64,000 nt of DNA from Panax quinquefolius (lineage: Eukaryota > Streptophyta > Magnoliopsida > Apiales > Araliaceae): positions 11,135,821-11,199,820 of the forward strand of contig CM035160.1 of assembly GCA_020205615.1 (NCBI GenBank), written 5' to 3'. The notes beneath the pieces are model-generated. The model worked only from the letters and a program-made list of their open reading frames with translations, did no database searches and was not told the origin of the DNA. Numbering within the stretch: the stretch's first letter is position 1; the number at the start of each line of letters is the position of its first letter. A program made the position numbers and the translations under genes. Below are positions 48,401 through 61,440 of this stretch, one piece after another.

Positions 48401-51400
48401 CCCGTTAGTTGAGACTGAATGTAGGTGAAGTCTCTGTAGGAGAAGAGTAAATCAAAATACATAACAATGTATCTCTGGTGTGACAACTGCAAACCTCATA
48501 AATAGCTGTAGCATATCATGTTGACTAAATATAAATGCACCAACGGGATCAATTATGGAATCAGTAAAGAAGTAAGTATATCGTGTGAATACAATAGTTA
48601 ATCTTCAAGATACTGCATGAATAGCTTAAGCAGATGACTTTCAGCTTATCAAGTTGTGCAATTTTTTATCATATTTCAGGCACGTTTTTCTCCAAGCAGA
48701 ATATATAAGCATCAAGTAGAGAAGGAATTAAATGCTGATGATAGCATGTCTCATTTTTCCATTGAAGTGGCAATAAAAGAATGCATCTTAGTGTCATAAA
48801 GAAACATAGCAGTTTTCTATCAACTACGTACCAATTTTTCTCTTTAAAATGTTGGAACCTGGTAGGAATACAACCATAATGAGCCTTAACATAAGTATCA
48901 ACCTCATAGCAAGTAAAATAAAGAGCAATGTTATAGAAATGATGCATCTGCAAAAATAACAGTTATTCAATTATGTAGCAAATGTGGACGCAAAAGTGAA
49001 TGTGGCCAAGTAACAAACTGGGGTCAACCAAATTCCTTACCATGTATACCGCTTGAAGCATTTGAACGAACATCAGGGCTCTTAAATGTTTCCACAATCT
49101 TTGTTCCCTTGGCAGCAGATTCCTTGTCTACAGTCAAGAATCATTTTAATAAGAAATATCACTTCTGTATGATAAAGGATATCTCTGACTTTTAATTTTA
49201 TTCTACACATCATATATTACCCCTCTCTATAAGACTAACACCTTTAGTACTATCTTATGTTATTGAAACGAATACATAGATCAGGATTACTAAGAAACTA
49301 TAGCTCCATTAGGCTAAATATATAGAACTTATGTAATGAGCTAAAGCTTAGCATCCTACTTGTATCAAAAATCCCACGTATACTTCAAACTAAGGGAACT
49401 GTTTATTTTCATGACTACTAAAGAAATTTAGAATTATAAAACCATTGGATGTAACAGATACTACTTAACCAAGAAACAGAAAGCAATACAACGAAAAAAG
49501 AGTCATGTAAGGCTTATGGAACCAATGGATGTAGATACGAATACTACTTGACCAAGAAACAGAAAGCAATACAACGAAAAAAGAGTCATGTAAGGCAAGG
49601 GATTATTCCCATTTCCCACTCAGTTTATTGAAAGCAATTCAACCAATGAAGCTCTAAAATTTGTGGTTTAGACATGACCTTCTCACATCTTTAAAGCTGG
49701 TGAAATAAAGAGAATGGAATTTCACACAGTCTAGAAAAACATAACTCATGCACAAATGCAAGAAACATCAGAAAATAACTGCAAAAAGTTTTATTTTTTA
49801 TTAAAGAAAATGAAGTTCCATTTGTACTCAATGCACCTATTCATGGCACATATAAAACAAATAATTTGGATATAAAAAGCAATAGATTAAACCCAAAAAA
49901 GAAGTTGCTTCTGCGTATTATCAGATTCAGTAATAGGAAACAACATTAGACATGGTTCTTTCGGGGAAATAATTGTCCATGCTGCCATCTAAACATGATA
50001 AGAGAAACATCATATGCTATTGCAAGAACTACATGCCCTAGATGATTAACTTGTTACAAAGATTTGAAACCATTTGATTCCACAAACGAACCAATCCAAT
50101 ATTATGTTAATTAATTACATCTCATTTATGACATGTCTACTGATATACTAACACCAAGACCATGAAAACTAATTAATTCACATAAGCTTTATAGTAACTT
50201 CATTATGACGCAAGAGTTTGTAGTATATGCTATTTACACCAAAATTGAACTACTTCAATCCAAATAGGCATAAAAATAACCCCTATAAAAATATGAGTAT
50301 TGTATTGTTAGATGAAGTTAATGTCTTAAATTCTGACTGCTTGAAGGATATATTGCTGCAATATAATTTTAAAGTATATATCTTAATTCTTAGAACATAT
50401 ATATACAAATGTATATATGTTTACATCTTACAAAACTTGGAAAAGGTTCACCATAACTAATCTCCATTAACTCATGGAAAAATTGCTTCAGTACCAACAA
50501 GGCCTATTCAGTTTTCAACAATCTCCCCAGAAAAATATGTTCCCCTGAATATTTGCAGAAACATCGTGTATAATTAAGATATAAAAATAATATCACTAAA
50601 AGTTTCCATTCTCAAACAGAAAGTTGGCAAAACAAAGAAAATATGCAACGTTTAAAAAAAAATAACACTTGGAACAAATACATGAAAGTATTCCCTAACG
50701 TATATCAGAATATACAATAATTATAAAAAAAATTCACAACACCAATATGCATAAAATATTAGATTAAATTCCTTACCAAGTATTCCTCTTGAAGTATTTG
50801 AATGAACATCAGGGCTCTTGCATGTATCTGCAATCTTTGGTCCTTTAGCAGAGGAGTCCTTCTCTACAGTCGAGTAAAGTAGTAGTCAATTAAGGGGAAC
50901 ACTTCTGTATAATGCAGTCATTTCTGACTTTTATTCTACAGATCATATTTCATTCTTTCCCTCAGTTATATCAACATAAACCGTATTAACCTATTACAGA
51001 TAAATGAAAAGAATAGATAGCTAAGGATAATGCAGAAGCTTTATAGTGTCTATTGGGCCAATTTTTGGAGCTCCTGCTGTAAGCTAAAGCTTAAACTAGT
51101 TTTCGTGTATCAGAAATCACACTTGTCCTGAAAAGTAAATCAATGGATTTTGAAATAATAGTACTGCACAACCAAAAAAGAGACGCAATAAAACACATAA
51201 AATTTATGTAAGATAACAAATTATTCCTACTAATTCTACTCATGTAAATAATCACATAATGATGCTCTTGGTTTTGTTGTTTAGATATTACCATTCAAAA
51301 ATTGTGAAATTAAGAAACTTATGAAACTTGTTTCATCAAATGACTCCCAACTCAAGTAGTTTCAAGAATAAAATTAATGATTTATTTTGCTACTTTTAAG

Positions 51401-52670
51401 AAGAACATCAACACCAACAGTCTACCGAGCATAATTTATGATCAGAAATTAATGATGAATAAAGAAAGAACGCAGGAAGTTCCACTTGTACTCAAGGCAG
51501 GTAATGTTTTATCCAACAAACTTGCTGCTACATTTTATGAGATGAAATTTGTGGAAACAGCTTAAGCCATAGCTTTTCAGAAAACCTTTCTTCTACTGTC
51601 ATCTGAAACTGGTTAAGTGGCACAGCGCACCCAATTCCAAGAATCACATGCTCCAGATGATTAAGTTGTAACATATATAAAAAACTGCAAGATTCCACAG
51701 ACAAAGCAATTCAACATAATAGCATATATGATGCTAGTTACATGACCACATTCGTTACTTTTTTAATACTGAGAATTCTGAGGCCAGGTTCATGATAGAT
51801 TATTATTTAATTAATCTACTTATGCTTTATGGTAACGCCATTATGAGACAAGAGCCTGTGTACCATACATATAAATACTAAATCTAAAAAAAAAAACTTG
51901 GAAGTGTTCACTTTCCATTAACTCATGTATCTAACAAGCAGACCATTAGAACAATTTAAAAGGAAAATAAAATCACTAAATTGGCACAGCAAACCGAGGA
52001 AAATGCAACATTTAATTCAAAATATTGCACTGAGAATAAATTACAAGAAATAAAATATTCCCCTACCTAAATCCAAACATTAAATAAAGAATAAGTCTTG
52101 GCGGATAGGTCCAATGGACCGGAAAATTGGACTGGTCTCAATTTTTTTCCTTTTACTTTTCTTGTGACTCCTAAAAAATGTATAGTATTTATTACAACTG
52201 AATTTTTACAGAATACAGTGTTTTTAGGTGTAATTTGGATACATATACAAAACAGGATTGTAATTTGTACGGTATGGACAACCATATTCTTGTATATGCA
52301 TGGAATAAATATTACTTTTTAGCCAAAAAAATTGAAAATGTCCAATAATCCGGTCCCCATAAAAGGACTCTTAAATAAATACGAAGACAAAAATATAAAC
52401 CCATTAAGGACAAGTAAATAATCAACAATTTATAGAAAAGGGATAGATAAATTCACTACCAGAAGTGAAGTGAAGAAAGGCGAGCTTAGCCACACTATTC
52501 TCCGCTTCTTTGGAGGATTTGCAGATTGTGGGTGTGTCAAAACTCGTGCCATTAACAGTAACTGAAGCTTTAAAGCTTGGATTGTGATCTGGTCCGTCTT
52601 TCAAACCACAGTATTTGGGTAACCCCCATTTCTTCTGATGGCACAATTCTTGAAGCTTTGACTTGAACAT
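45440..52670 (-). CDS. dsRNA-binding protein (DRB family) with three dsRBDs, seven exons
   Basis: Exons on the minus strand: 52670-52460, 50863-50777, 49127-49041, 48062-47827, 47665-47446, 46202-46023, 45831-45440; phases close to 470 residues. The start at Met 52670 (MFKSKLQELCHQKKWGLPKY) matches DRB proteins; an upstream in-frame ATG at 52709 would add 13 residues. dsRBD1 is 1-70, with KEAENSVAKLAFLHF. Two near-identical 29-residue segments follow (71-128). dsRBD2 is about 131-205 (KEAENAAAQVALMSF) and dsRBD3 about 210-280 (KKQAESNAAKLAYTAL). A Ser/Pro-rich tail ends VAVSLEFPKERDA. DRB proteins bind dsRNA and assist DICER-LIKE enzymes or antiviral and inhibitory small-RNA pathways; the exact class is unresolved. 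The intron after 47827 has a GC donor. No coding damage is seen. Confidence 0.9.
49041..50863 (-). repeat. Tandem segmental duplication carrying an 87 bp exon
   Basis: The two 87 bp exons (50777-50863 and 49041-49127) are alike in length, phase and sequence (shared GAGCCCTGATGTTC, CCAAAG/ACAAAGATTG). The following introns are of similar size (about 1.6 kb) and share blocks. A second, smaller tandem duplication (about 80 bp, AGAAAGCAATACAACG) lies at about 49475-49595. Confidence 0.8.
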
Positions 52671-53671
52671 TTTGTTTCCAATGAATGTCCCTCTCTCTAT
52701 CGCTCTCAACAGTTATACATTCACCTCTATAGAGAAATAAATATACAGAGAGAGAAACTGTTTGATAGTATTTGTGTACATATATTGAGAAAGAGAGTGA
52801 GTGAGAGAGCGAAACAGAAGATGAATAGCTGAATTGCAGTTTAAATGATTGATACACGGAGAAGGCGTTTATTCTCTGGGATATGTGAGAGAATCGCCAA
52901 TTTGTTTGTTGTTTTTCTCAGGAGAGAGAGACGGAGAGAGGGAATAAATACTTCCCGGGTGATCTCCTATTGCCTATTTCTCATACAAAACCGAAGTTCT
53001 CCGGCTCGCGGACCCTTCATCGAAAAAAATAAATCTAATTAATAGTCGTTATTATCCAGTGAGGACATCAGTATATAAAAATAGAAAATTATTAATATTT
53101 TTATAAGAAAAATTTATATTTCCATACGAAATATAAATTTATGTGAACATATTTATGTGAACAAAATCTTGTAAAAATATTAATTTCTTAAAAATATATA
53201 CTACTATCAATAAAATCGAACTGAATTGGACCGGAGTATCAAGTGATTCTAATTTTTATCGATTAAATCGAGACGGTCCAAATTTAATAACACCGTACAA
53301 AACTGAAATTCCATATGGAAAGTTATATATGTACAAATTGTGCACACACAAAATATGCACCAATACAGATAATATATATATATACTAGCAATATTTCCGT
53401 GCCTTTGGCATTATGGACGGTAGGATTTATCCTAAATTTTGAATGGCCCAGATAATTTATTAAGATGAGCGAAAAATTCAAAATTATTTGTATTTTATTA
53501 TATAAATATATATATATAGAGGATGTCAATTCTACTATTTAAATTATTTCTAAATGCGTATATTTTACATGGATAGATGTAAAACTCATTTAATATTAAT
53601 ATGAGATAAGCTACATAATTTTTATGTGACAATATCATCTCTTTTTATATTGTTAGGACATGTAGGAGTAA

Positions 53672-53710
<39 letters not shown>

Positions 53711-53807
53711 AAGAAAAGCAGAGATGTTTTCGCATTTTGTAATTAATATTTTCCTTTTTTAACACTAGCTAACTAAAATGATGTTTTTTGAGCAACAATT
53801 TAGAAAA

Positions 53808-54103
53808 ATACCGCCGTCCATTAATATAAATCGTTTTAGAGAAGTGTTCTTGTCCCTTAATATAATTCGTTTAAAAATTTCAAGTAAGTATTAATTGCTT
53901 AGTTTCCAATATCCCACAAGTATTAAATATAACTTTGGTTTTCTCACTATTTTTTGTCCAATATATAAATACTAGTAAAATTCTATTTTTCAATACAAGA
54001 ACAATATAGAAATTGATATTATATTTAATGTTATACAATCATTTTTTTTAATACTTATGATAACTATAAAACGACTTTATATTAATGTATTTAGGAGGGA
54101 GTA
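53808..54103. mobile_element. Degenerate Stowaway-like MITE
   Basis: The left end CGTCCATTAATATAAATCG and the complement of the right end (CTCCCTCCTAAATACATTAA) face each other. Both continue into ATATAAA-CGTTTTA. This is the Stowaway TIR type, decayed. Confidence 0.5.
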
Positions 54104-55076
54104 ATATTTTTACAAACAAAAAAATAATAATTATATAAGATCTATCTCACATGAACAATAAATTAATCCAACACGTGTGAAAATATTTTTAAAAAATATC
54201 AAAATTTTCTTGTAGACAATTCCCTCGATTCATGTATTGCATATAGAATCTCATTATTTGCATTTTGATTTAAATTTGTACTTTAATTGAAGAATCATAG
54301 TTTAATTAGGAATTTATATTTAGATTTTTGCAATTTAAATATCAATATTTTTCTTGTTTTGGTTATGAGGTGATTGATGTATAATTAATTTGGCTAATTA
54401 ATTACTAGAGGTTGAAAAAAGTATATTTATCACTTAGAGTGATTAAATATGTACTTTTCATGAGAATATCGTTCTTTTTATTAATAGTTATGCATTCTAA
54501 ATGTAAGAAAATAAAAATGAAATTCACATTTTCACTCTTAATTGTAAATAACGAGACCAGGAAGCATGTCTGTTTATAAAGATTACAATCATAAGACTAT
54601 TAATCATAGATAAGATTATAATTTCGGTTATTAAGTTATTTTATAATTTCTAAACAAATAGTTTAAAATTTAAATTTAAAACAAACAAGACATTTAAGAT
54701 TAATATTATTATCTCAAATATAATCATTGCAAACATATATTAAATATATTACTAATAATTAATATATATTAAACTTTTTAAGTAATACTTTCATAAATGC
54801 ATTAAAATTCCTCGTGTTTATCATACTTGTTGAATTCAACTCCCTCCATTAAATTTATGCTCCAATTAATCATACATTTATCGCAAAATGATCAAGTTCA
54901 TATTAATGAGATCAATTCTGAGAATGTTAAAATGAACAAGTATTTTTAACCATTCAAATTTTGATAAAATAAGCATCAAATGATAAATAATAATATATCA
55001 TACTATTACAGTTAAGTTTTGTATAATGATACAAATCAATCAAATGAATTATTGTGTCGAAAAATATAATACATTA

Positions 55077-55409
55077 GGGTTCGGGATGACTTATTTTTAA
55101 ATGACTTATAAGTTAAAATTTAAAATGATTTACAAGTCATATTAAGTGATAACTTGCAAACAATTTTTTTTATACCTTTCGACTTATAAGTCAGAAATTA
55201 AGTTAAAATAAAATGAGTTTGTGTTTGACTACAATGACTTATATAAGTTAAAATAAGATGTAAACACTAATAAATTAAGGGCAAAACAGACTTTACATTT
55301 GGTCAAATTTACTTATTTTAAAATGACTTATAAGTCTTTTTTAATAAGTCAAAATTTGTTACTTATCAAAAATGACTTATAAGTCAAAAAATAAGTTATC
55401 CCCAAACAC
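55077..55409. mobile_element. MITE with GTGTTTGGGG-type ends
   Basis: The left end GGGTTCGGGATGACTTATTT and the complement of the right end GTGTTTGGGGATAACTTATT are inverted repeats. The palindrome GACTTATAAGTC recurs inside. Flanks TTA and TTC suggest a three-base target site. No coding sequence. Confidence 0.6.
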
Positions 55410-55588
55410 TTCAATAGTAAAAAACAACTTATAAGTTAGTGACGAAGAATACTCATCCCCTCTAGAACCCGAAAAAAGAACTCTTATCAATTGAACAGAA
55501 ACCCCACATAACATTAGTTCTTACAACAGAAGGGATTTGACTTATGTCTAGCATAGTATACATAAAATTGTATGGCTTATTTCTCAAC

Positions 55589-58500
55589 TCACTTGGTGCT
55601 CGCCAGCTGGTTGCGAAGGTGCTTGGCAGCAGCAACCATGTTTCTGAGAGCAGGATTGACTTCAGCATACTTGCGTGTCTTGAGGCCACAGTCAGGGTTA
55701 ACCCAGAGAATATTGCTCTCGAGGACTGCAAGCATCTTGTTGATCCGGTCAGCAATTTCTTCTGCAGATGGGATCCTCGGGGAATGGATATCGTACACAC
55801 CAGGGCCAATGCCAGCACCGTACTTCACTCCCTCACGGAAGATTGAAAGAAGCTTTTCATCTGATCTGGAGTTCTCGATAGTGATCACATCAGCATCCAT
55901 GTCTATAATTGAGTGGATAATATCATTGAAGTTGGAATAGCACATGTGGGTGTGGATCTGTCAAAATACATTCACAGTAGAATTGCTAAGACATCCGACA
56001 TTTTTGAAGTTCAATGCTACTTGATGGGAATGGGTGCAAGTTGTGTTTTATATTCTTTTTTATCAGTACGAAAAATTGACCATGTGTGGATTCGGATTCA
56101 TTTGCATACTAAGTAGCGAGTACTACAAATTTTTGGAGTTATACAATAATCAGCTTAAGCATCCTGCTTCAATTAAATTTAACTTACTTAAAATAGAATA
56201 ACATATGTTCCTATTTCATGGATAAACCTTCAAACCCAAATTAATAATAAATTCATGTTTCTAACATTTGCTTTGACTTTGAATGTTTGACTTCAAAAAA
56301 AAGAAAAAGATCTTGAATGTTTCTCCGACAAATACTTTCCACATTCTAGTATTTGATTGGCTTAAATTTTGGAAAACATTTTACTTGAAACTATTTCTAT
56401 CACTGGGATGGAAAGTGAGATCTGGCCCCGGAGAGCACAAGTTATTTTTGGCAAAGTTACAGCCCTAATCTCTTTGATCTCATCCTCAATGCATGAGACA
56501 GAGACAAAGAGACAGAGAGCATAAACCCTCTTGTTCTTTTGTATCCATGTTAATGCCTTAGAACGAGTTAGTTCATAAGCGAGCAATTTTGTCCAAGTAC
56601 AAATATCAATTTAAAATAAAGTTGAGCAATGAGGAACCTGGGTAGTGTCTTTAACCCCAACGTTAGTTATCCTGAAGGATTGCACTGCCCAGTCCAAGTA
56701 GAAAGCTTGCTCAGACATCCTTAGAGGTAAACCCTCCCTTACAGCAGCCTCATCAATTTGAATGACATTAATGCCAGCTTTCTCCAGATCTTCCACCTCA
56801 TCCTTGATGGCCAATGCAATCTGATAGCAGGTCTCGAATCTAAGAATAGGAAGAAAAGTATACTATAAGAACCATAGCAATATTCTCCATAAAATTAATT
56901 AGAAAGATATTATTTATACCTGGGCTGGTCATTTCTAACAAAGGACCAATTTAGAATGGTGACAGGACCAGTAAGCATTCCCTTCATTGGGCGATTGGTC
57001 ATACTTTGAGCCATCGACGACCAGAAGACAGTCATTGCTTTCGGACGGCTCACATCACCATAAATAATAGGTGGCTTCACACATCGGGAACCATAAGATT
57101 GAACCCATCCATTAACAGTGAAGGCAAAACCACATAGCTGCTCCCCAAAGTACTCGACCATGTCATTCCTCTGTGCATTAATGAAAGATGCTTGTTAAAG
57201 TACTATGTTCTGGAACTTTCAGTAGTTGGAAGTATAACACCATTCCAGGGCCGGCCTTGAGTTTTGAAGGGCCCAAAGCGGATAACAAAAAAAGGGGCCT
57301 TTTGCGAATTGCTATTAAGATAGACATAAAAAAACGAAAAACTTTTCCTGAACAAAAGAGCATCAATATGAAAGAATACCAAATATAATAATTCTCCTTT
57401 TGTTTCTTACTACCAAAAAATTTATGTGACTGTTCAACCACACCTCTCCTTTTGTTTCTTACTACCAAAAAATTTATTGAATGAACCCGCTTGAGATTGA
57501 ACTAATTCATCCGCTTTTTTCTTTCTTTTTCTTTTTTCAGATCCAGACATATACTTTTTAGGAGTCATGGTAAATTAAAATTTAAAAATTTGCAAAATTC
57601 CAGCATAATCTCGTGATTATCTAAAAATTAATTACCAAATAGGGTCTTCTTTATTAAAGTCTAACACTACTCCCAAACAATTAAAAAAACCCAAAAGACT
57701 GAATTTGATGATGAACTCCCAGGTACATAATAATTAAACTTATTTAAACTGTTTTGTACAAATTATAGATTTATATGTTTTAAATATGTAGAATATTACA
57801 ATAATTATGATATCCCTTATCCCTATTTATGTTTGCTAATATGAGTAATATTCAATCAAAAGGCACTGAGCCACCGAAGCATTAATTCAACTACAGAGAC
57901 TTAAAGGACGCAGTAACCTCGGATTACCATAAATCTCATAAACAAAACAATTAATTTCAAAACAAAATAATTAATTTCAAAACCCTAAAAAATAGAATTA
58001 ATACCTAACATAAATAGTAATGAAGGACTGAAGGAGACGAAGTCCTCTGGAGAAGCTCAATTGATTATTTGCTTTTCAGATTAATTGATTTGTGTGAAGG
58101 AGATGAACTATTTGTGTGAAGACTATTTGTAATTCAGATGAAGGAGAGTAGGAGACGAACGCTCAGTCACTCAGTCTCATAGATTAATTATTTGCTTTAA
58201 TATTTAAGTAATAAAACTATAAAAGGAAGATAATATTTAAGGGGCCCTAAAAAAATTTGGGCCTAAAGCCCGGGCACATTGGGCTTTAGCCCAGGGCCGG
58301 TGCTACACCAGAGAGAAATCTCACCTCTGGCTCTCCATGTACCAAAACATCAATGTCTAGCTCTTCCTGGAGCTTGACAACTTTGTTTATTTCATCCTTG
58401 ATAAAGTTGACATACCCTTCCTCAGAGATCCTAAGTCAGAAAAAACATTTGCACATGAGATAAAGGTGGATAGCACCTAGGAAGTCCAAGAAACCACAAC

Positions 58501-59211
58501 TAGAGAGAAAGATAACTCACTTATTGGCCTTGTATTCTCGTCGGACCTTTCTAAGCTCCATGGTTTGAGGGAAAGATCCAATAGTGGTAGTTGGAAGAAT
58601 TGGAAGATTCAGCTTCTTCTGCTGAGCGTCCAACCTAGCACTCACATTAGTAGCTCGACGATGATCAGAGCCCCTCAATGCGGCAGCCTAAGCAAGAACA
58701 ACAATTTAAGGTATGGTCATATAAAAAATAAGAGGCCACTAAAAATTTTAAGGATGAAAATTGAACCCCTAAAACACTTACAGCCTTTTGAACAGCTTCA
58801 TTAGTAACTCTTGGAGACGATTTTCTTGAAGCCTGAGCTGCACTGTTAGCAGTGAAGAATTCCTAAATAGAAACAACCATGTGTGAGAAGCCGAATATAC
58901 TATAACTGTATTATGAACTTGGGTGGGTCCCTAAACACACAAGTAAGATATCTAATTGTCTATTATTTCTTTGGAAAAACCATCTTTGAGACTATTATAA
59001 TTAAAAAAGCAAATTTCTGCATATTTTGCTTTTTTACTCTACATAGAATTTTGCATTGGTATTAACATTTTAAAGTAATAATGATGAGTAAAGACTAAAG
59101 AAGCAACTTTTATAACTTTTATAACTTTTACAACTTCTTTGCTTACATATTGTAGTGCTATACCAAAATAAATAAAACTCACAAACAACAGTCACTCCAC
59201 GAAGTGAAGAT

Positions 59212-59282
<71 letters not shown>

Positions 59283-61159
59283 GGGAGAGGGAGGGAGAGA
59301 AAGAGAGGCATTAAGGAGTAAAGAAAAGAAAGAGATAATGGGATACAAAACATCAAATATGATGGCCTTGCTTTCATTCAATTGCTCTCTCCTGTCTTCA
59401 CATCATGGAATGAGTTTTGTTTGTGAGGCTTTTAAGTTTCTATAACATTTTCATTCTATAAAGTAAGGGACAACCCATATTGTGCCCCTGCATAACTTCC
59501 TGAAGTATTTCCCATACAATCGGTTATTTTTCTAATTAGACCACGAATTATAAATGTCTGGAAAAGCTTTATTGCTATTTTGCGAGGCAATCGACATCGA
59601 TGTAATGAAAGAAAGTGGCCCATGACTATGACGGAAGAATAATCGACCTGTTTTCCAAACAGAGTATCACAAAATCTTCCCTCTTTGCCTTAATTCAATT
59701 ACATCTGAAAATGACTTGTAAACTTTATTACGACACGTCCCTCATTGGTTAAGTGCTTGTGTTGTCATGCATCAGGACGCAGATCTATATTTTTTACAAA
59801 TATTTTGTGCTACAACAAATGAAAAAGATTGGTTATGACATTTACCGCTCTTTGCATGCATTACTATCTTGCAAAAGTAAAAAAAGTCTATATATCATAT
59901 GAATATATGTAAGTTCATTTTCTATAGTAGCTTGGACAATAGAATCCTACTTTCTTGACTGTTTCGATTGTTAAGGTTACATAGACACCATTTCTTTCAT
60001 AAATTTTTGTAATATATTATTAAAAAATCTCCTACTAAATTGAGTCTTTTAAGTTTTTAAAAAAAAATCATACCAAAAAATATGCCTAGGTTAGGTTCAT
60101 ATTTTATAAGAAACAAACAATAAATAATTGAATTTGCATCTATAGATTGAAAATTTCTTCCTCTACCCCACCCCCAAATTTTTTTCTTACAAGTATTTTC
60201 TGCCACAAATCAAAGAATTTGTTTTATAATTTACTTAAAAATAAGCACAATACTAAGAACCAATAAAAAAATAAAAAATATTAGCAGGAAGCACCTTAAT
60301 GTTAAGCATTCAAAAAGTTGATCATTTTAAGGAATGGTATACGTTTCAAGTTTTCACATTTCAGGAGTGTTATCTAAAGCCCAAGTGGGGTTATTGACTT
60401 GATCAAATTTAAAAATAAATAATAAATAATGACTTTTTAATCATCGAATTTGAAACTGCTAGGATTAGACTATTGCCAAAGCAACATTGAGTTTTACCAA
60501 ACAATTGTGACTGAGACAAAGTATCAATTCTTTGCATATTCATAATAAAAGCAAATTTTGCTTTGACAATAGACAAATCTAACTGATGTCTAATCTTACA
60601 TCTGACGTCAGCCAGTATTAAAATTGCTTTTGTGTTTAGTATCTAATATTTTGTATTATTTGTTAACGACTTTCCTTTCAACCACAGGCTCTTTAATTTT
60701 GTTTGTATACAAAAAATAGTTTTTGGGGAGGGGGGATAAAATGCCATTAAGTACCTCATTTTTGTTCCCAACCAATGCTTTTGCCAAGGCATTGACTTCA
60801 ACTAGTTTTTGTGCAGCAAATGCAAGCCATGACTTAATCTCTTCATCCAACTTTGTCTCATTCACTATATCAACCGCTGTATGAAGAAGAGAGCAGGAGG
60901 TAGAGACCACAAGCTTGTCTGTGGAAAGAAAATCATTCTTCAACACCACCACAAGTTTTCAACTATGATTGCAAAGACTTAAAAAAACACAATTATTTTT
61001 CACTAAGCACAATTCATGTTTGAAATAACGAGAACTATTCAATCTTTAGCAAGTGGGAGCAAAACAGATGGGAACAAGCTAGGTTGACTACAATTTATGA
61101 ACAGAAATATGGGAGCCTTAGAAAATGCTTAGGTCCTTAGTCATCAAATTGGAAGAGAA

Positions 61160-61202
<43 letters not shown>

Positions 61203-61400
61203 AAGGATCAAGAGTAGAATAAATAGCGTAATGCCTTAAATAATAGAATTTTATCAAAACGAATAGTTTTGATAAGACCTTTTTGTAAATACGCCATGGA
61301 TGGTATTTACAAAATGCCACATGTACCAAAACTACGCTGCTTTGATAAAGTTCTATTATTTAAGAGAGTTCTACTACTTAAGAGACTCTTGAACTCCTCT

Positions 61401-61440
<40 letters not shown>

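Larger units (their letters stand above)
52671..55588. other. Intergenic region between DRB gene and methionine synthase 3' end
   Basis: It contains the DRB leader and promoter (CT/GA-rich at 52680-52950). No gene is seen. Two MITE-like remnants lie at about 53808-54103 and 55077-55409, and an (AT)n array at about 53675-53706. Confidence 0.5.

Noticed and set aside
55544..55940. Two long plus-strand frames over the last methionine synthase exon
   Set aside because: They are antisense shadows of a highly conserved exon.
59070..59445. Long frames of Leu-Ser/Thr or Arg-Val repeats on both strands
   Set aside because: They are produced by the (GTGAGA)n microsatellite in an intron.
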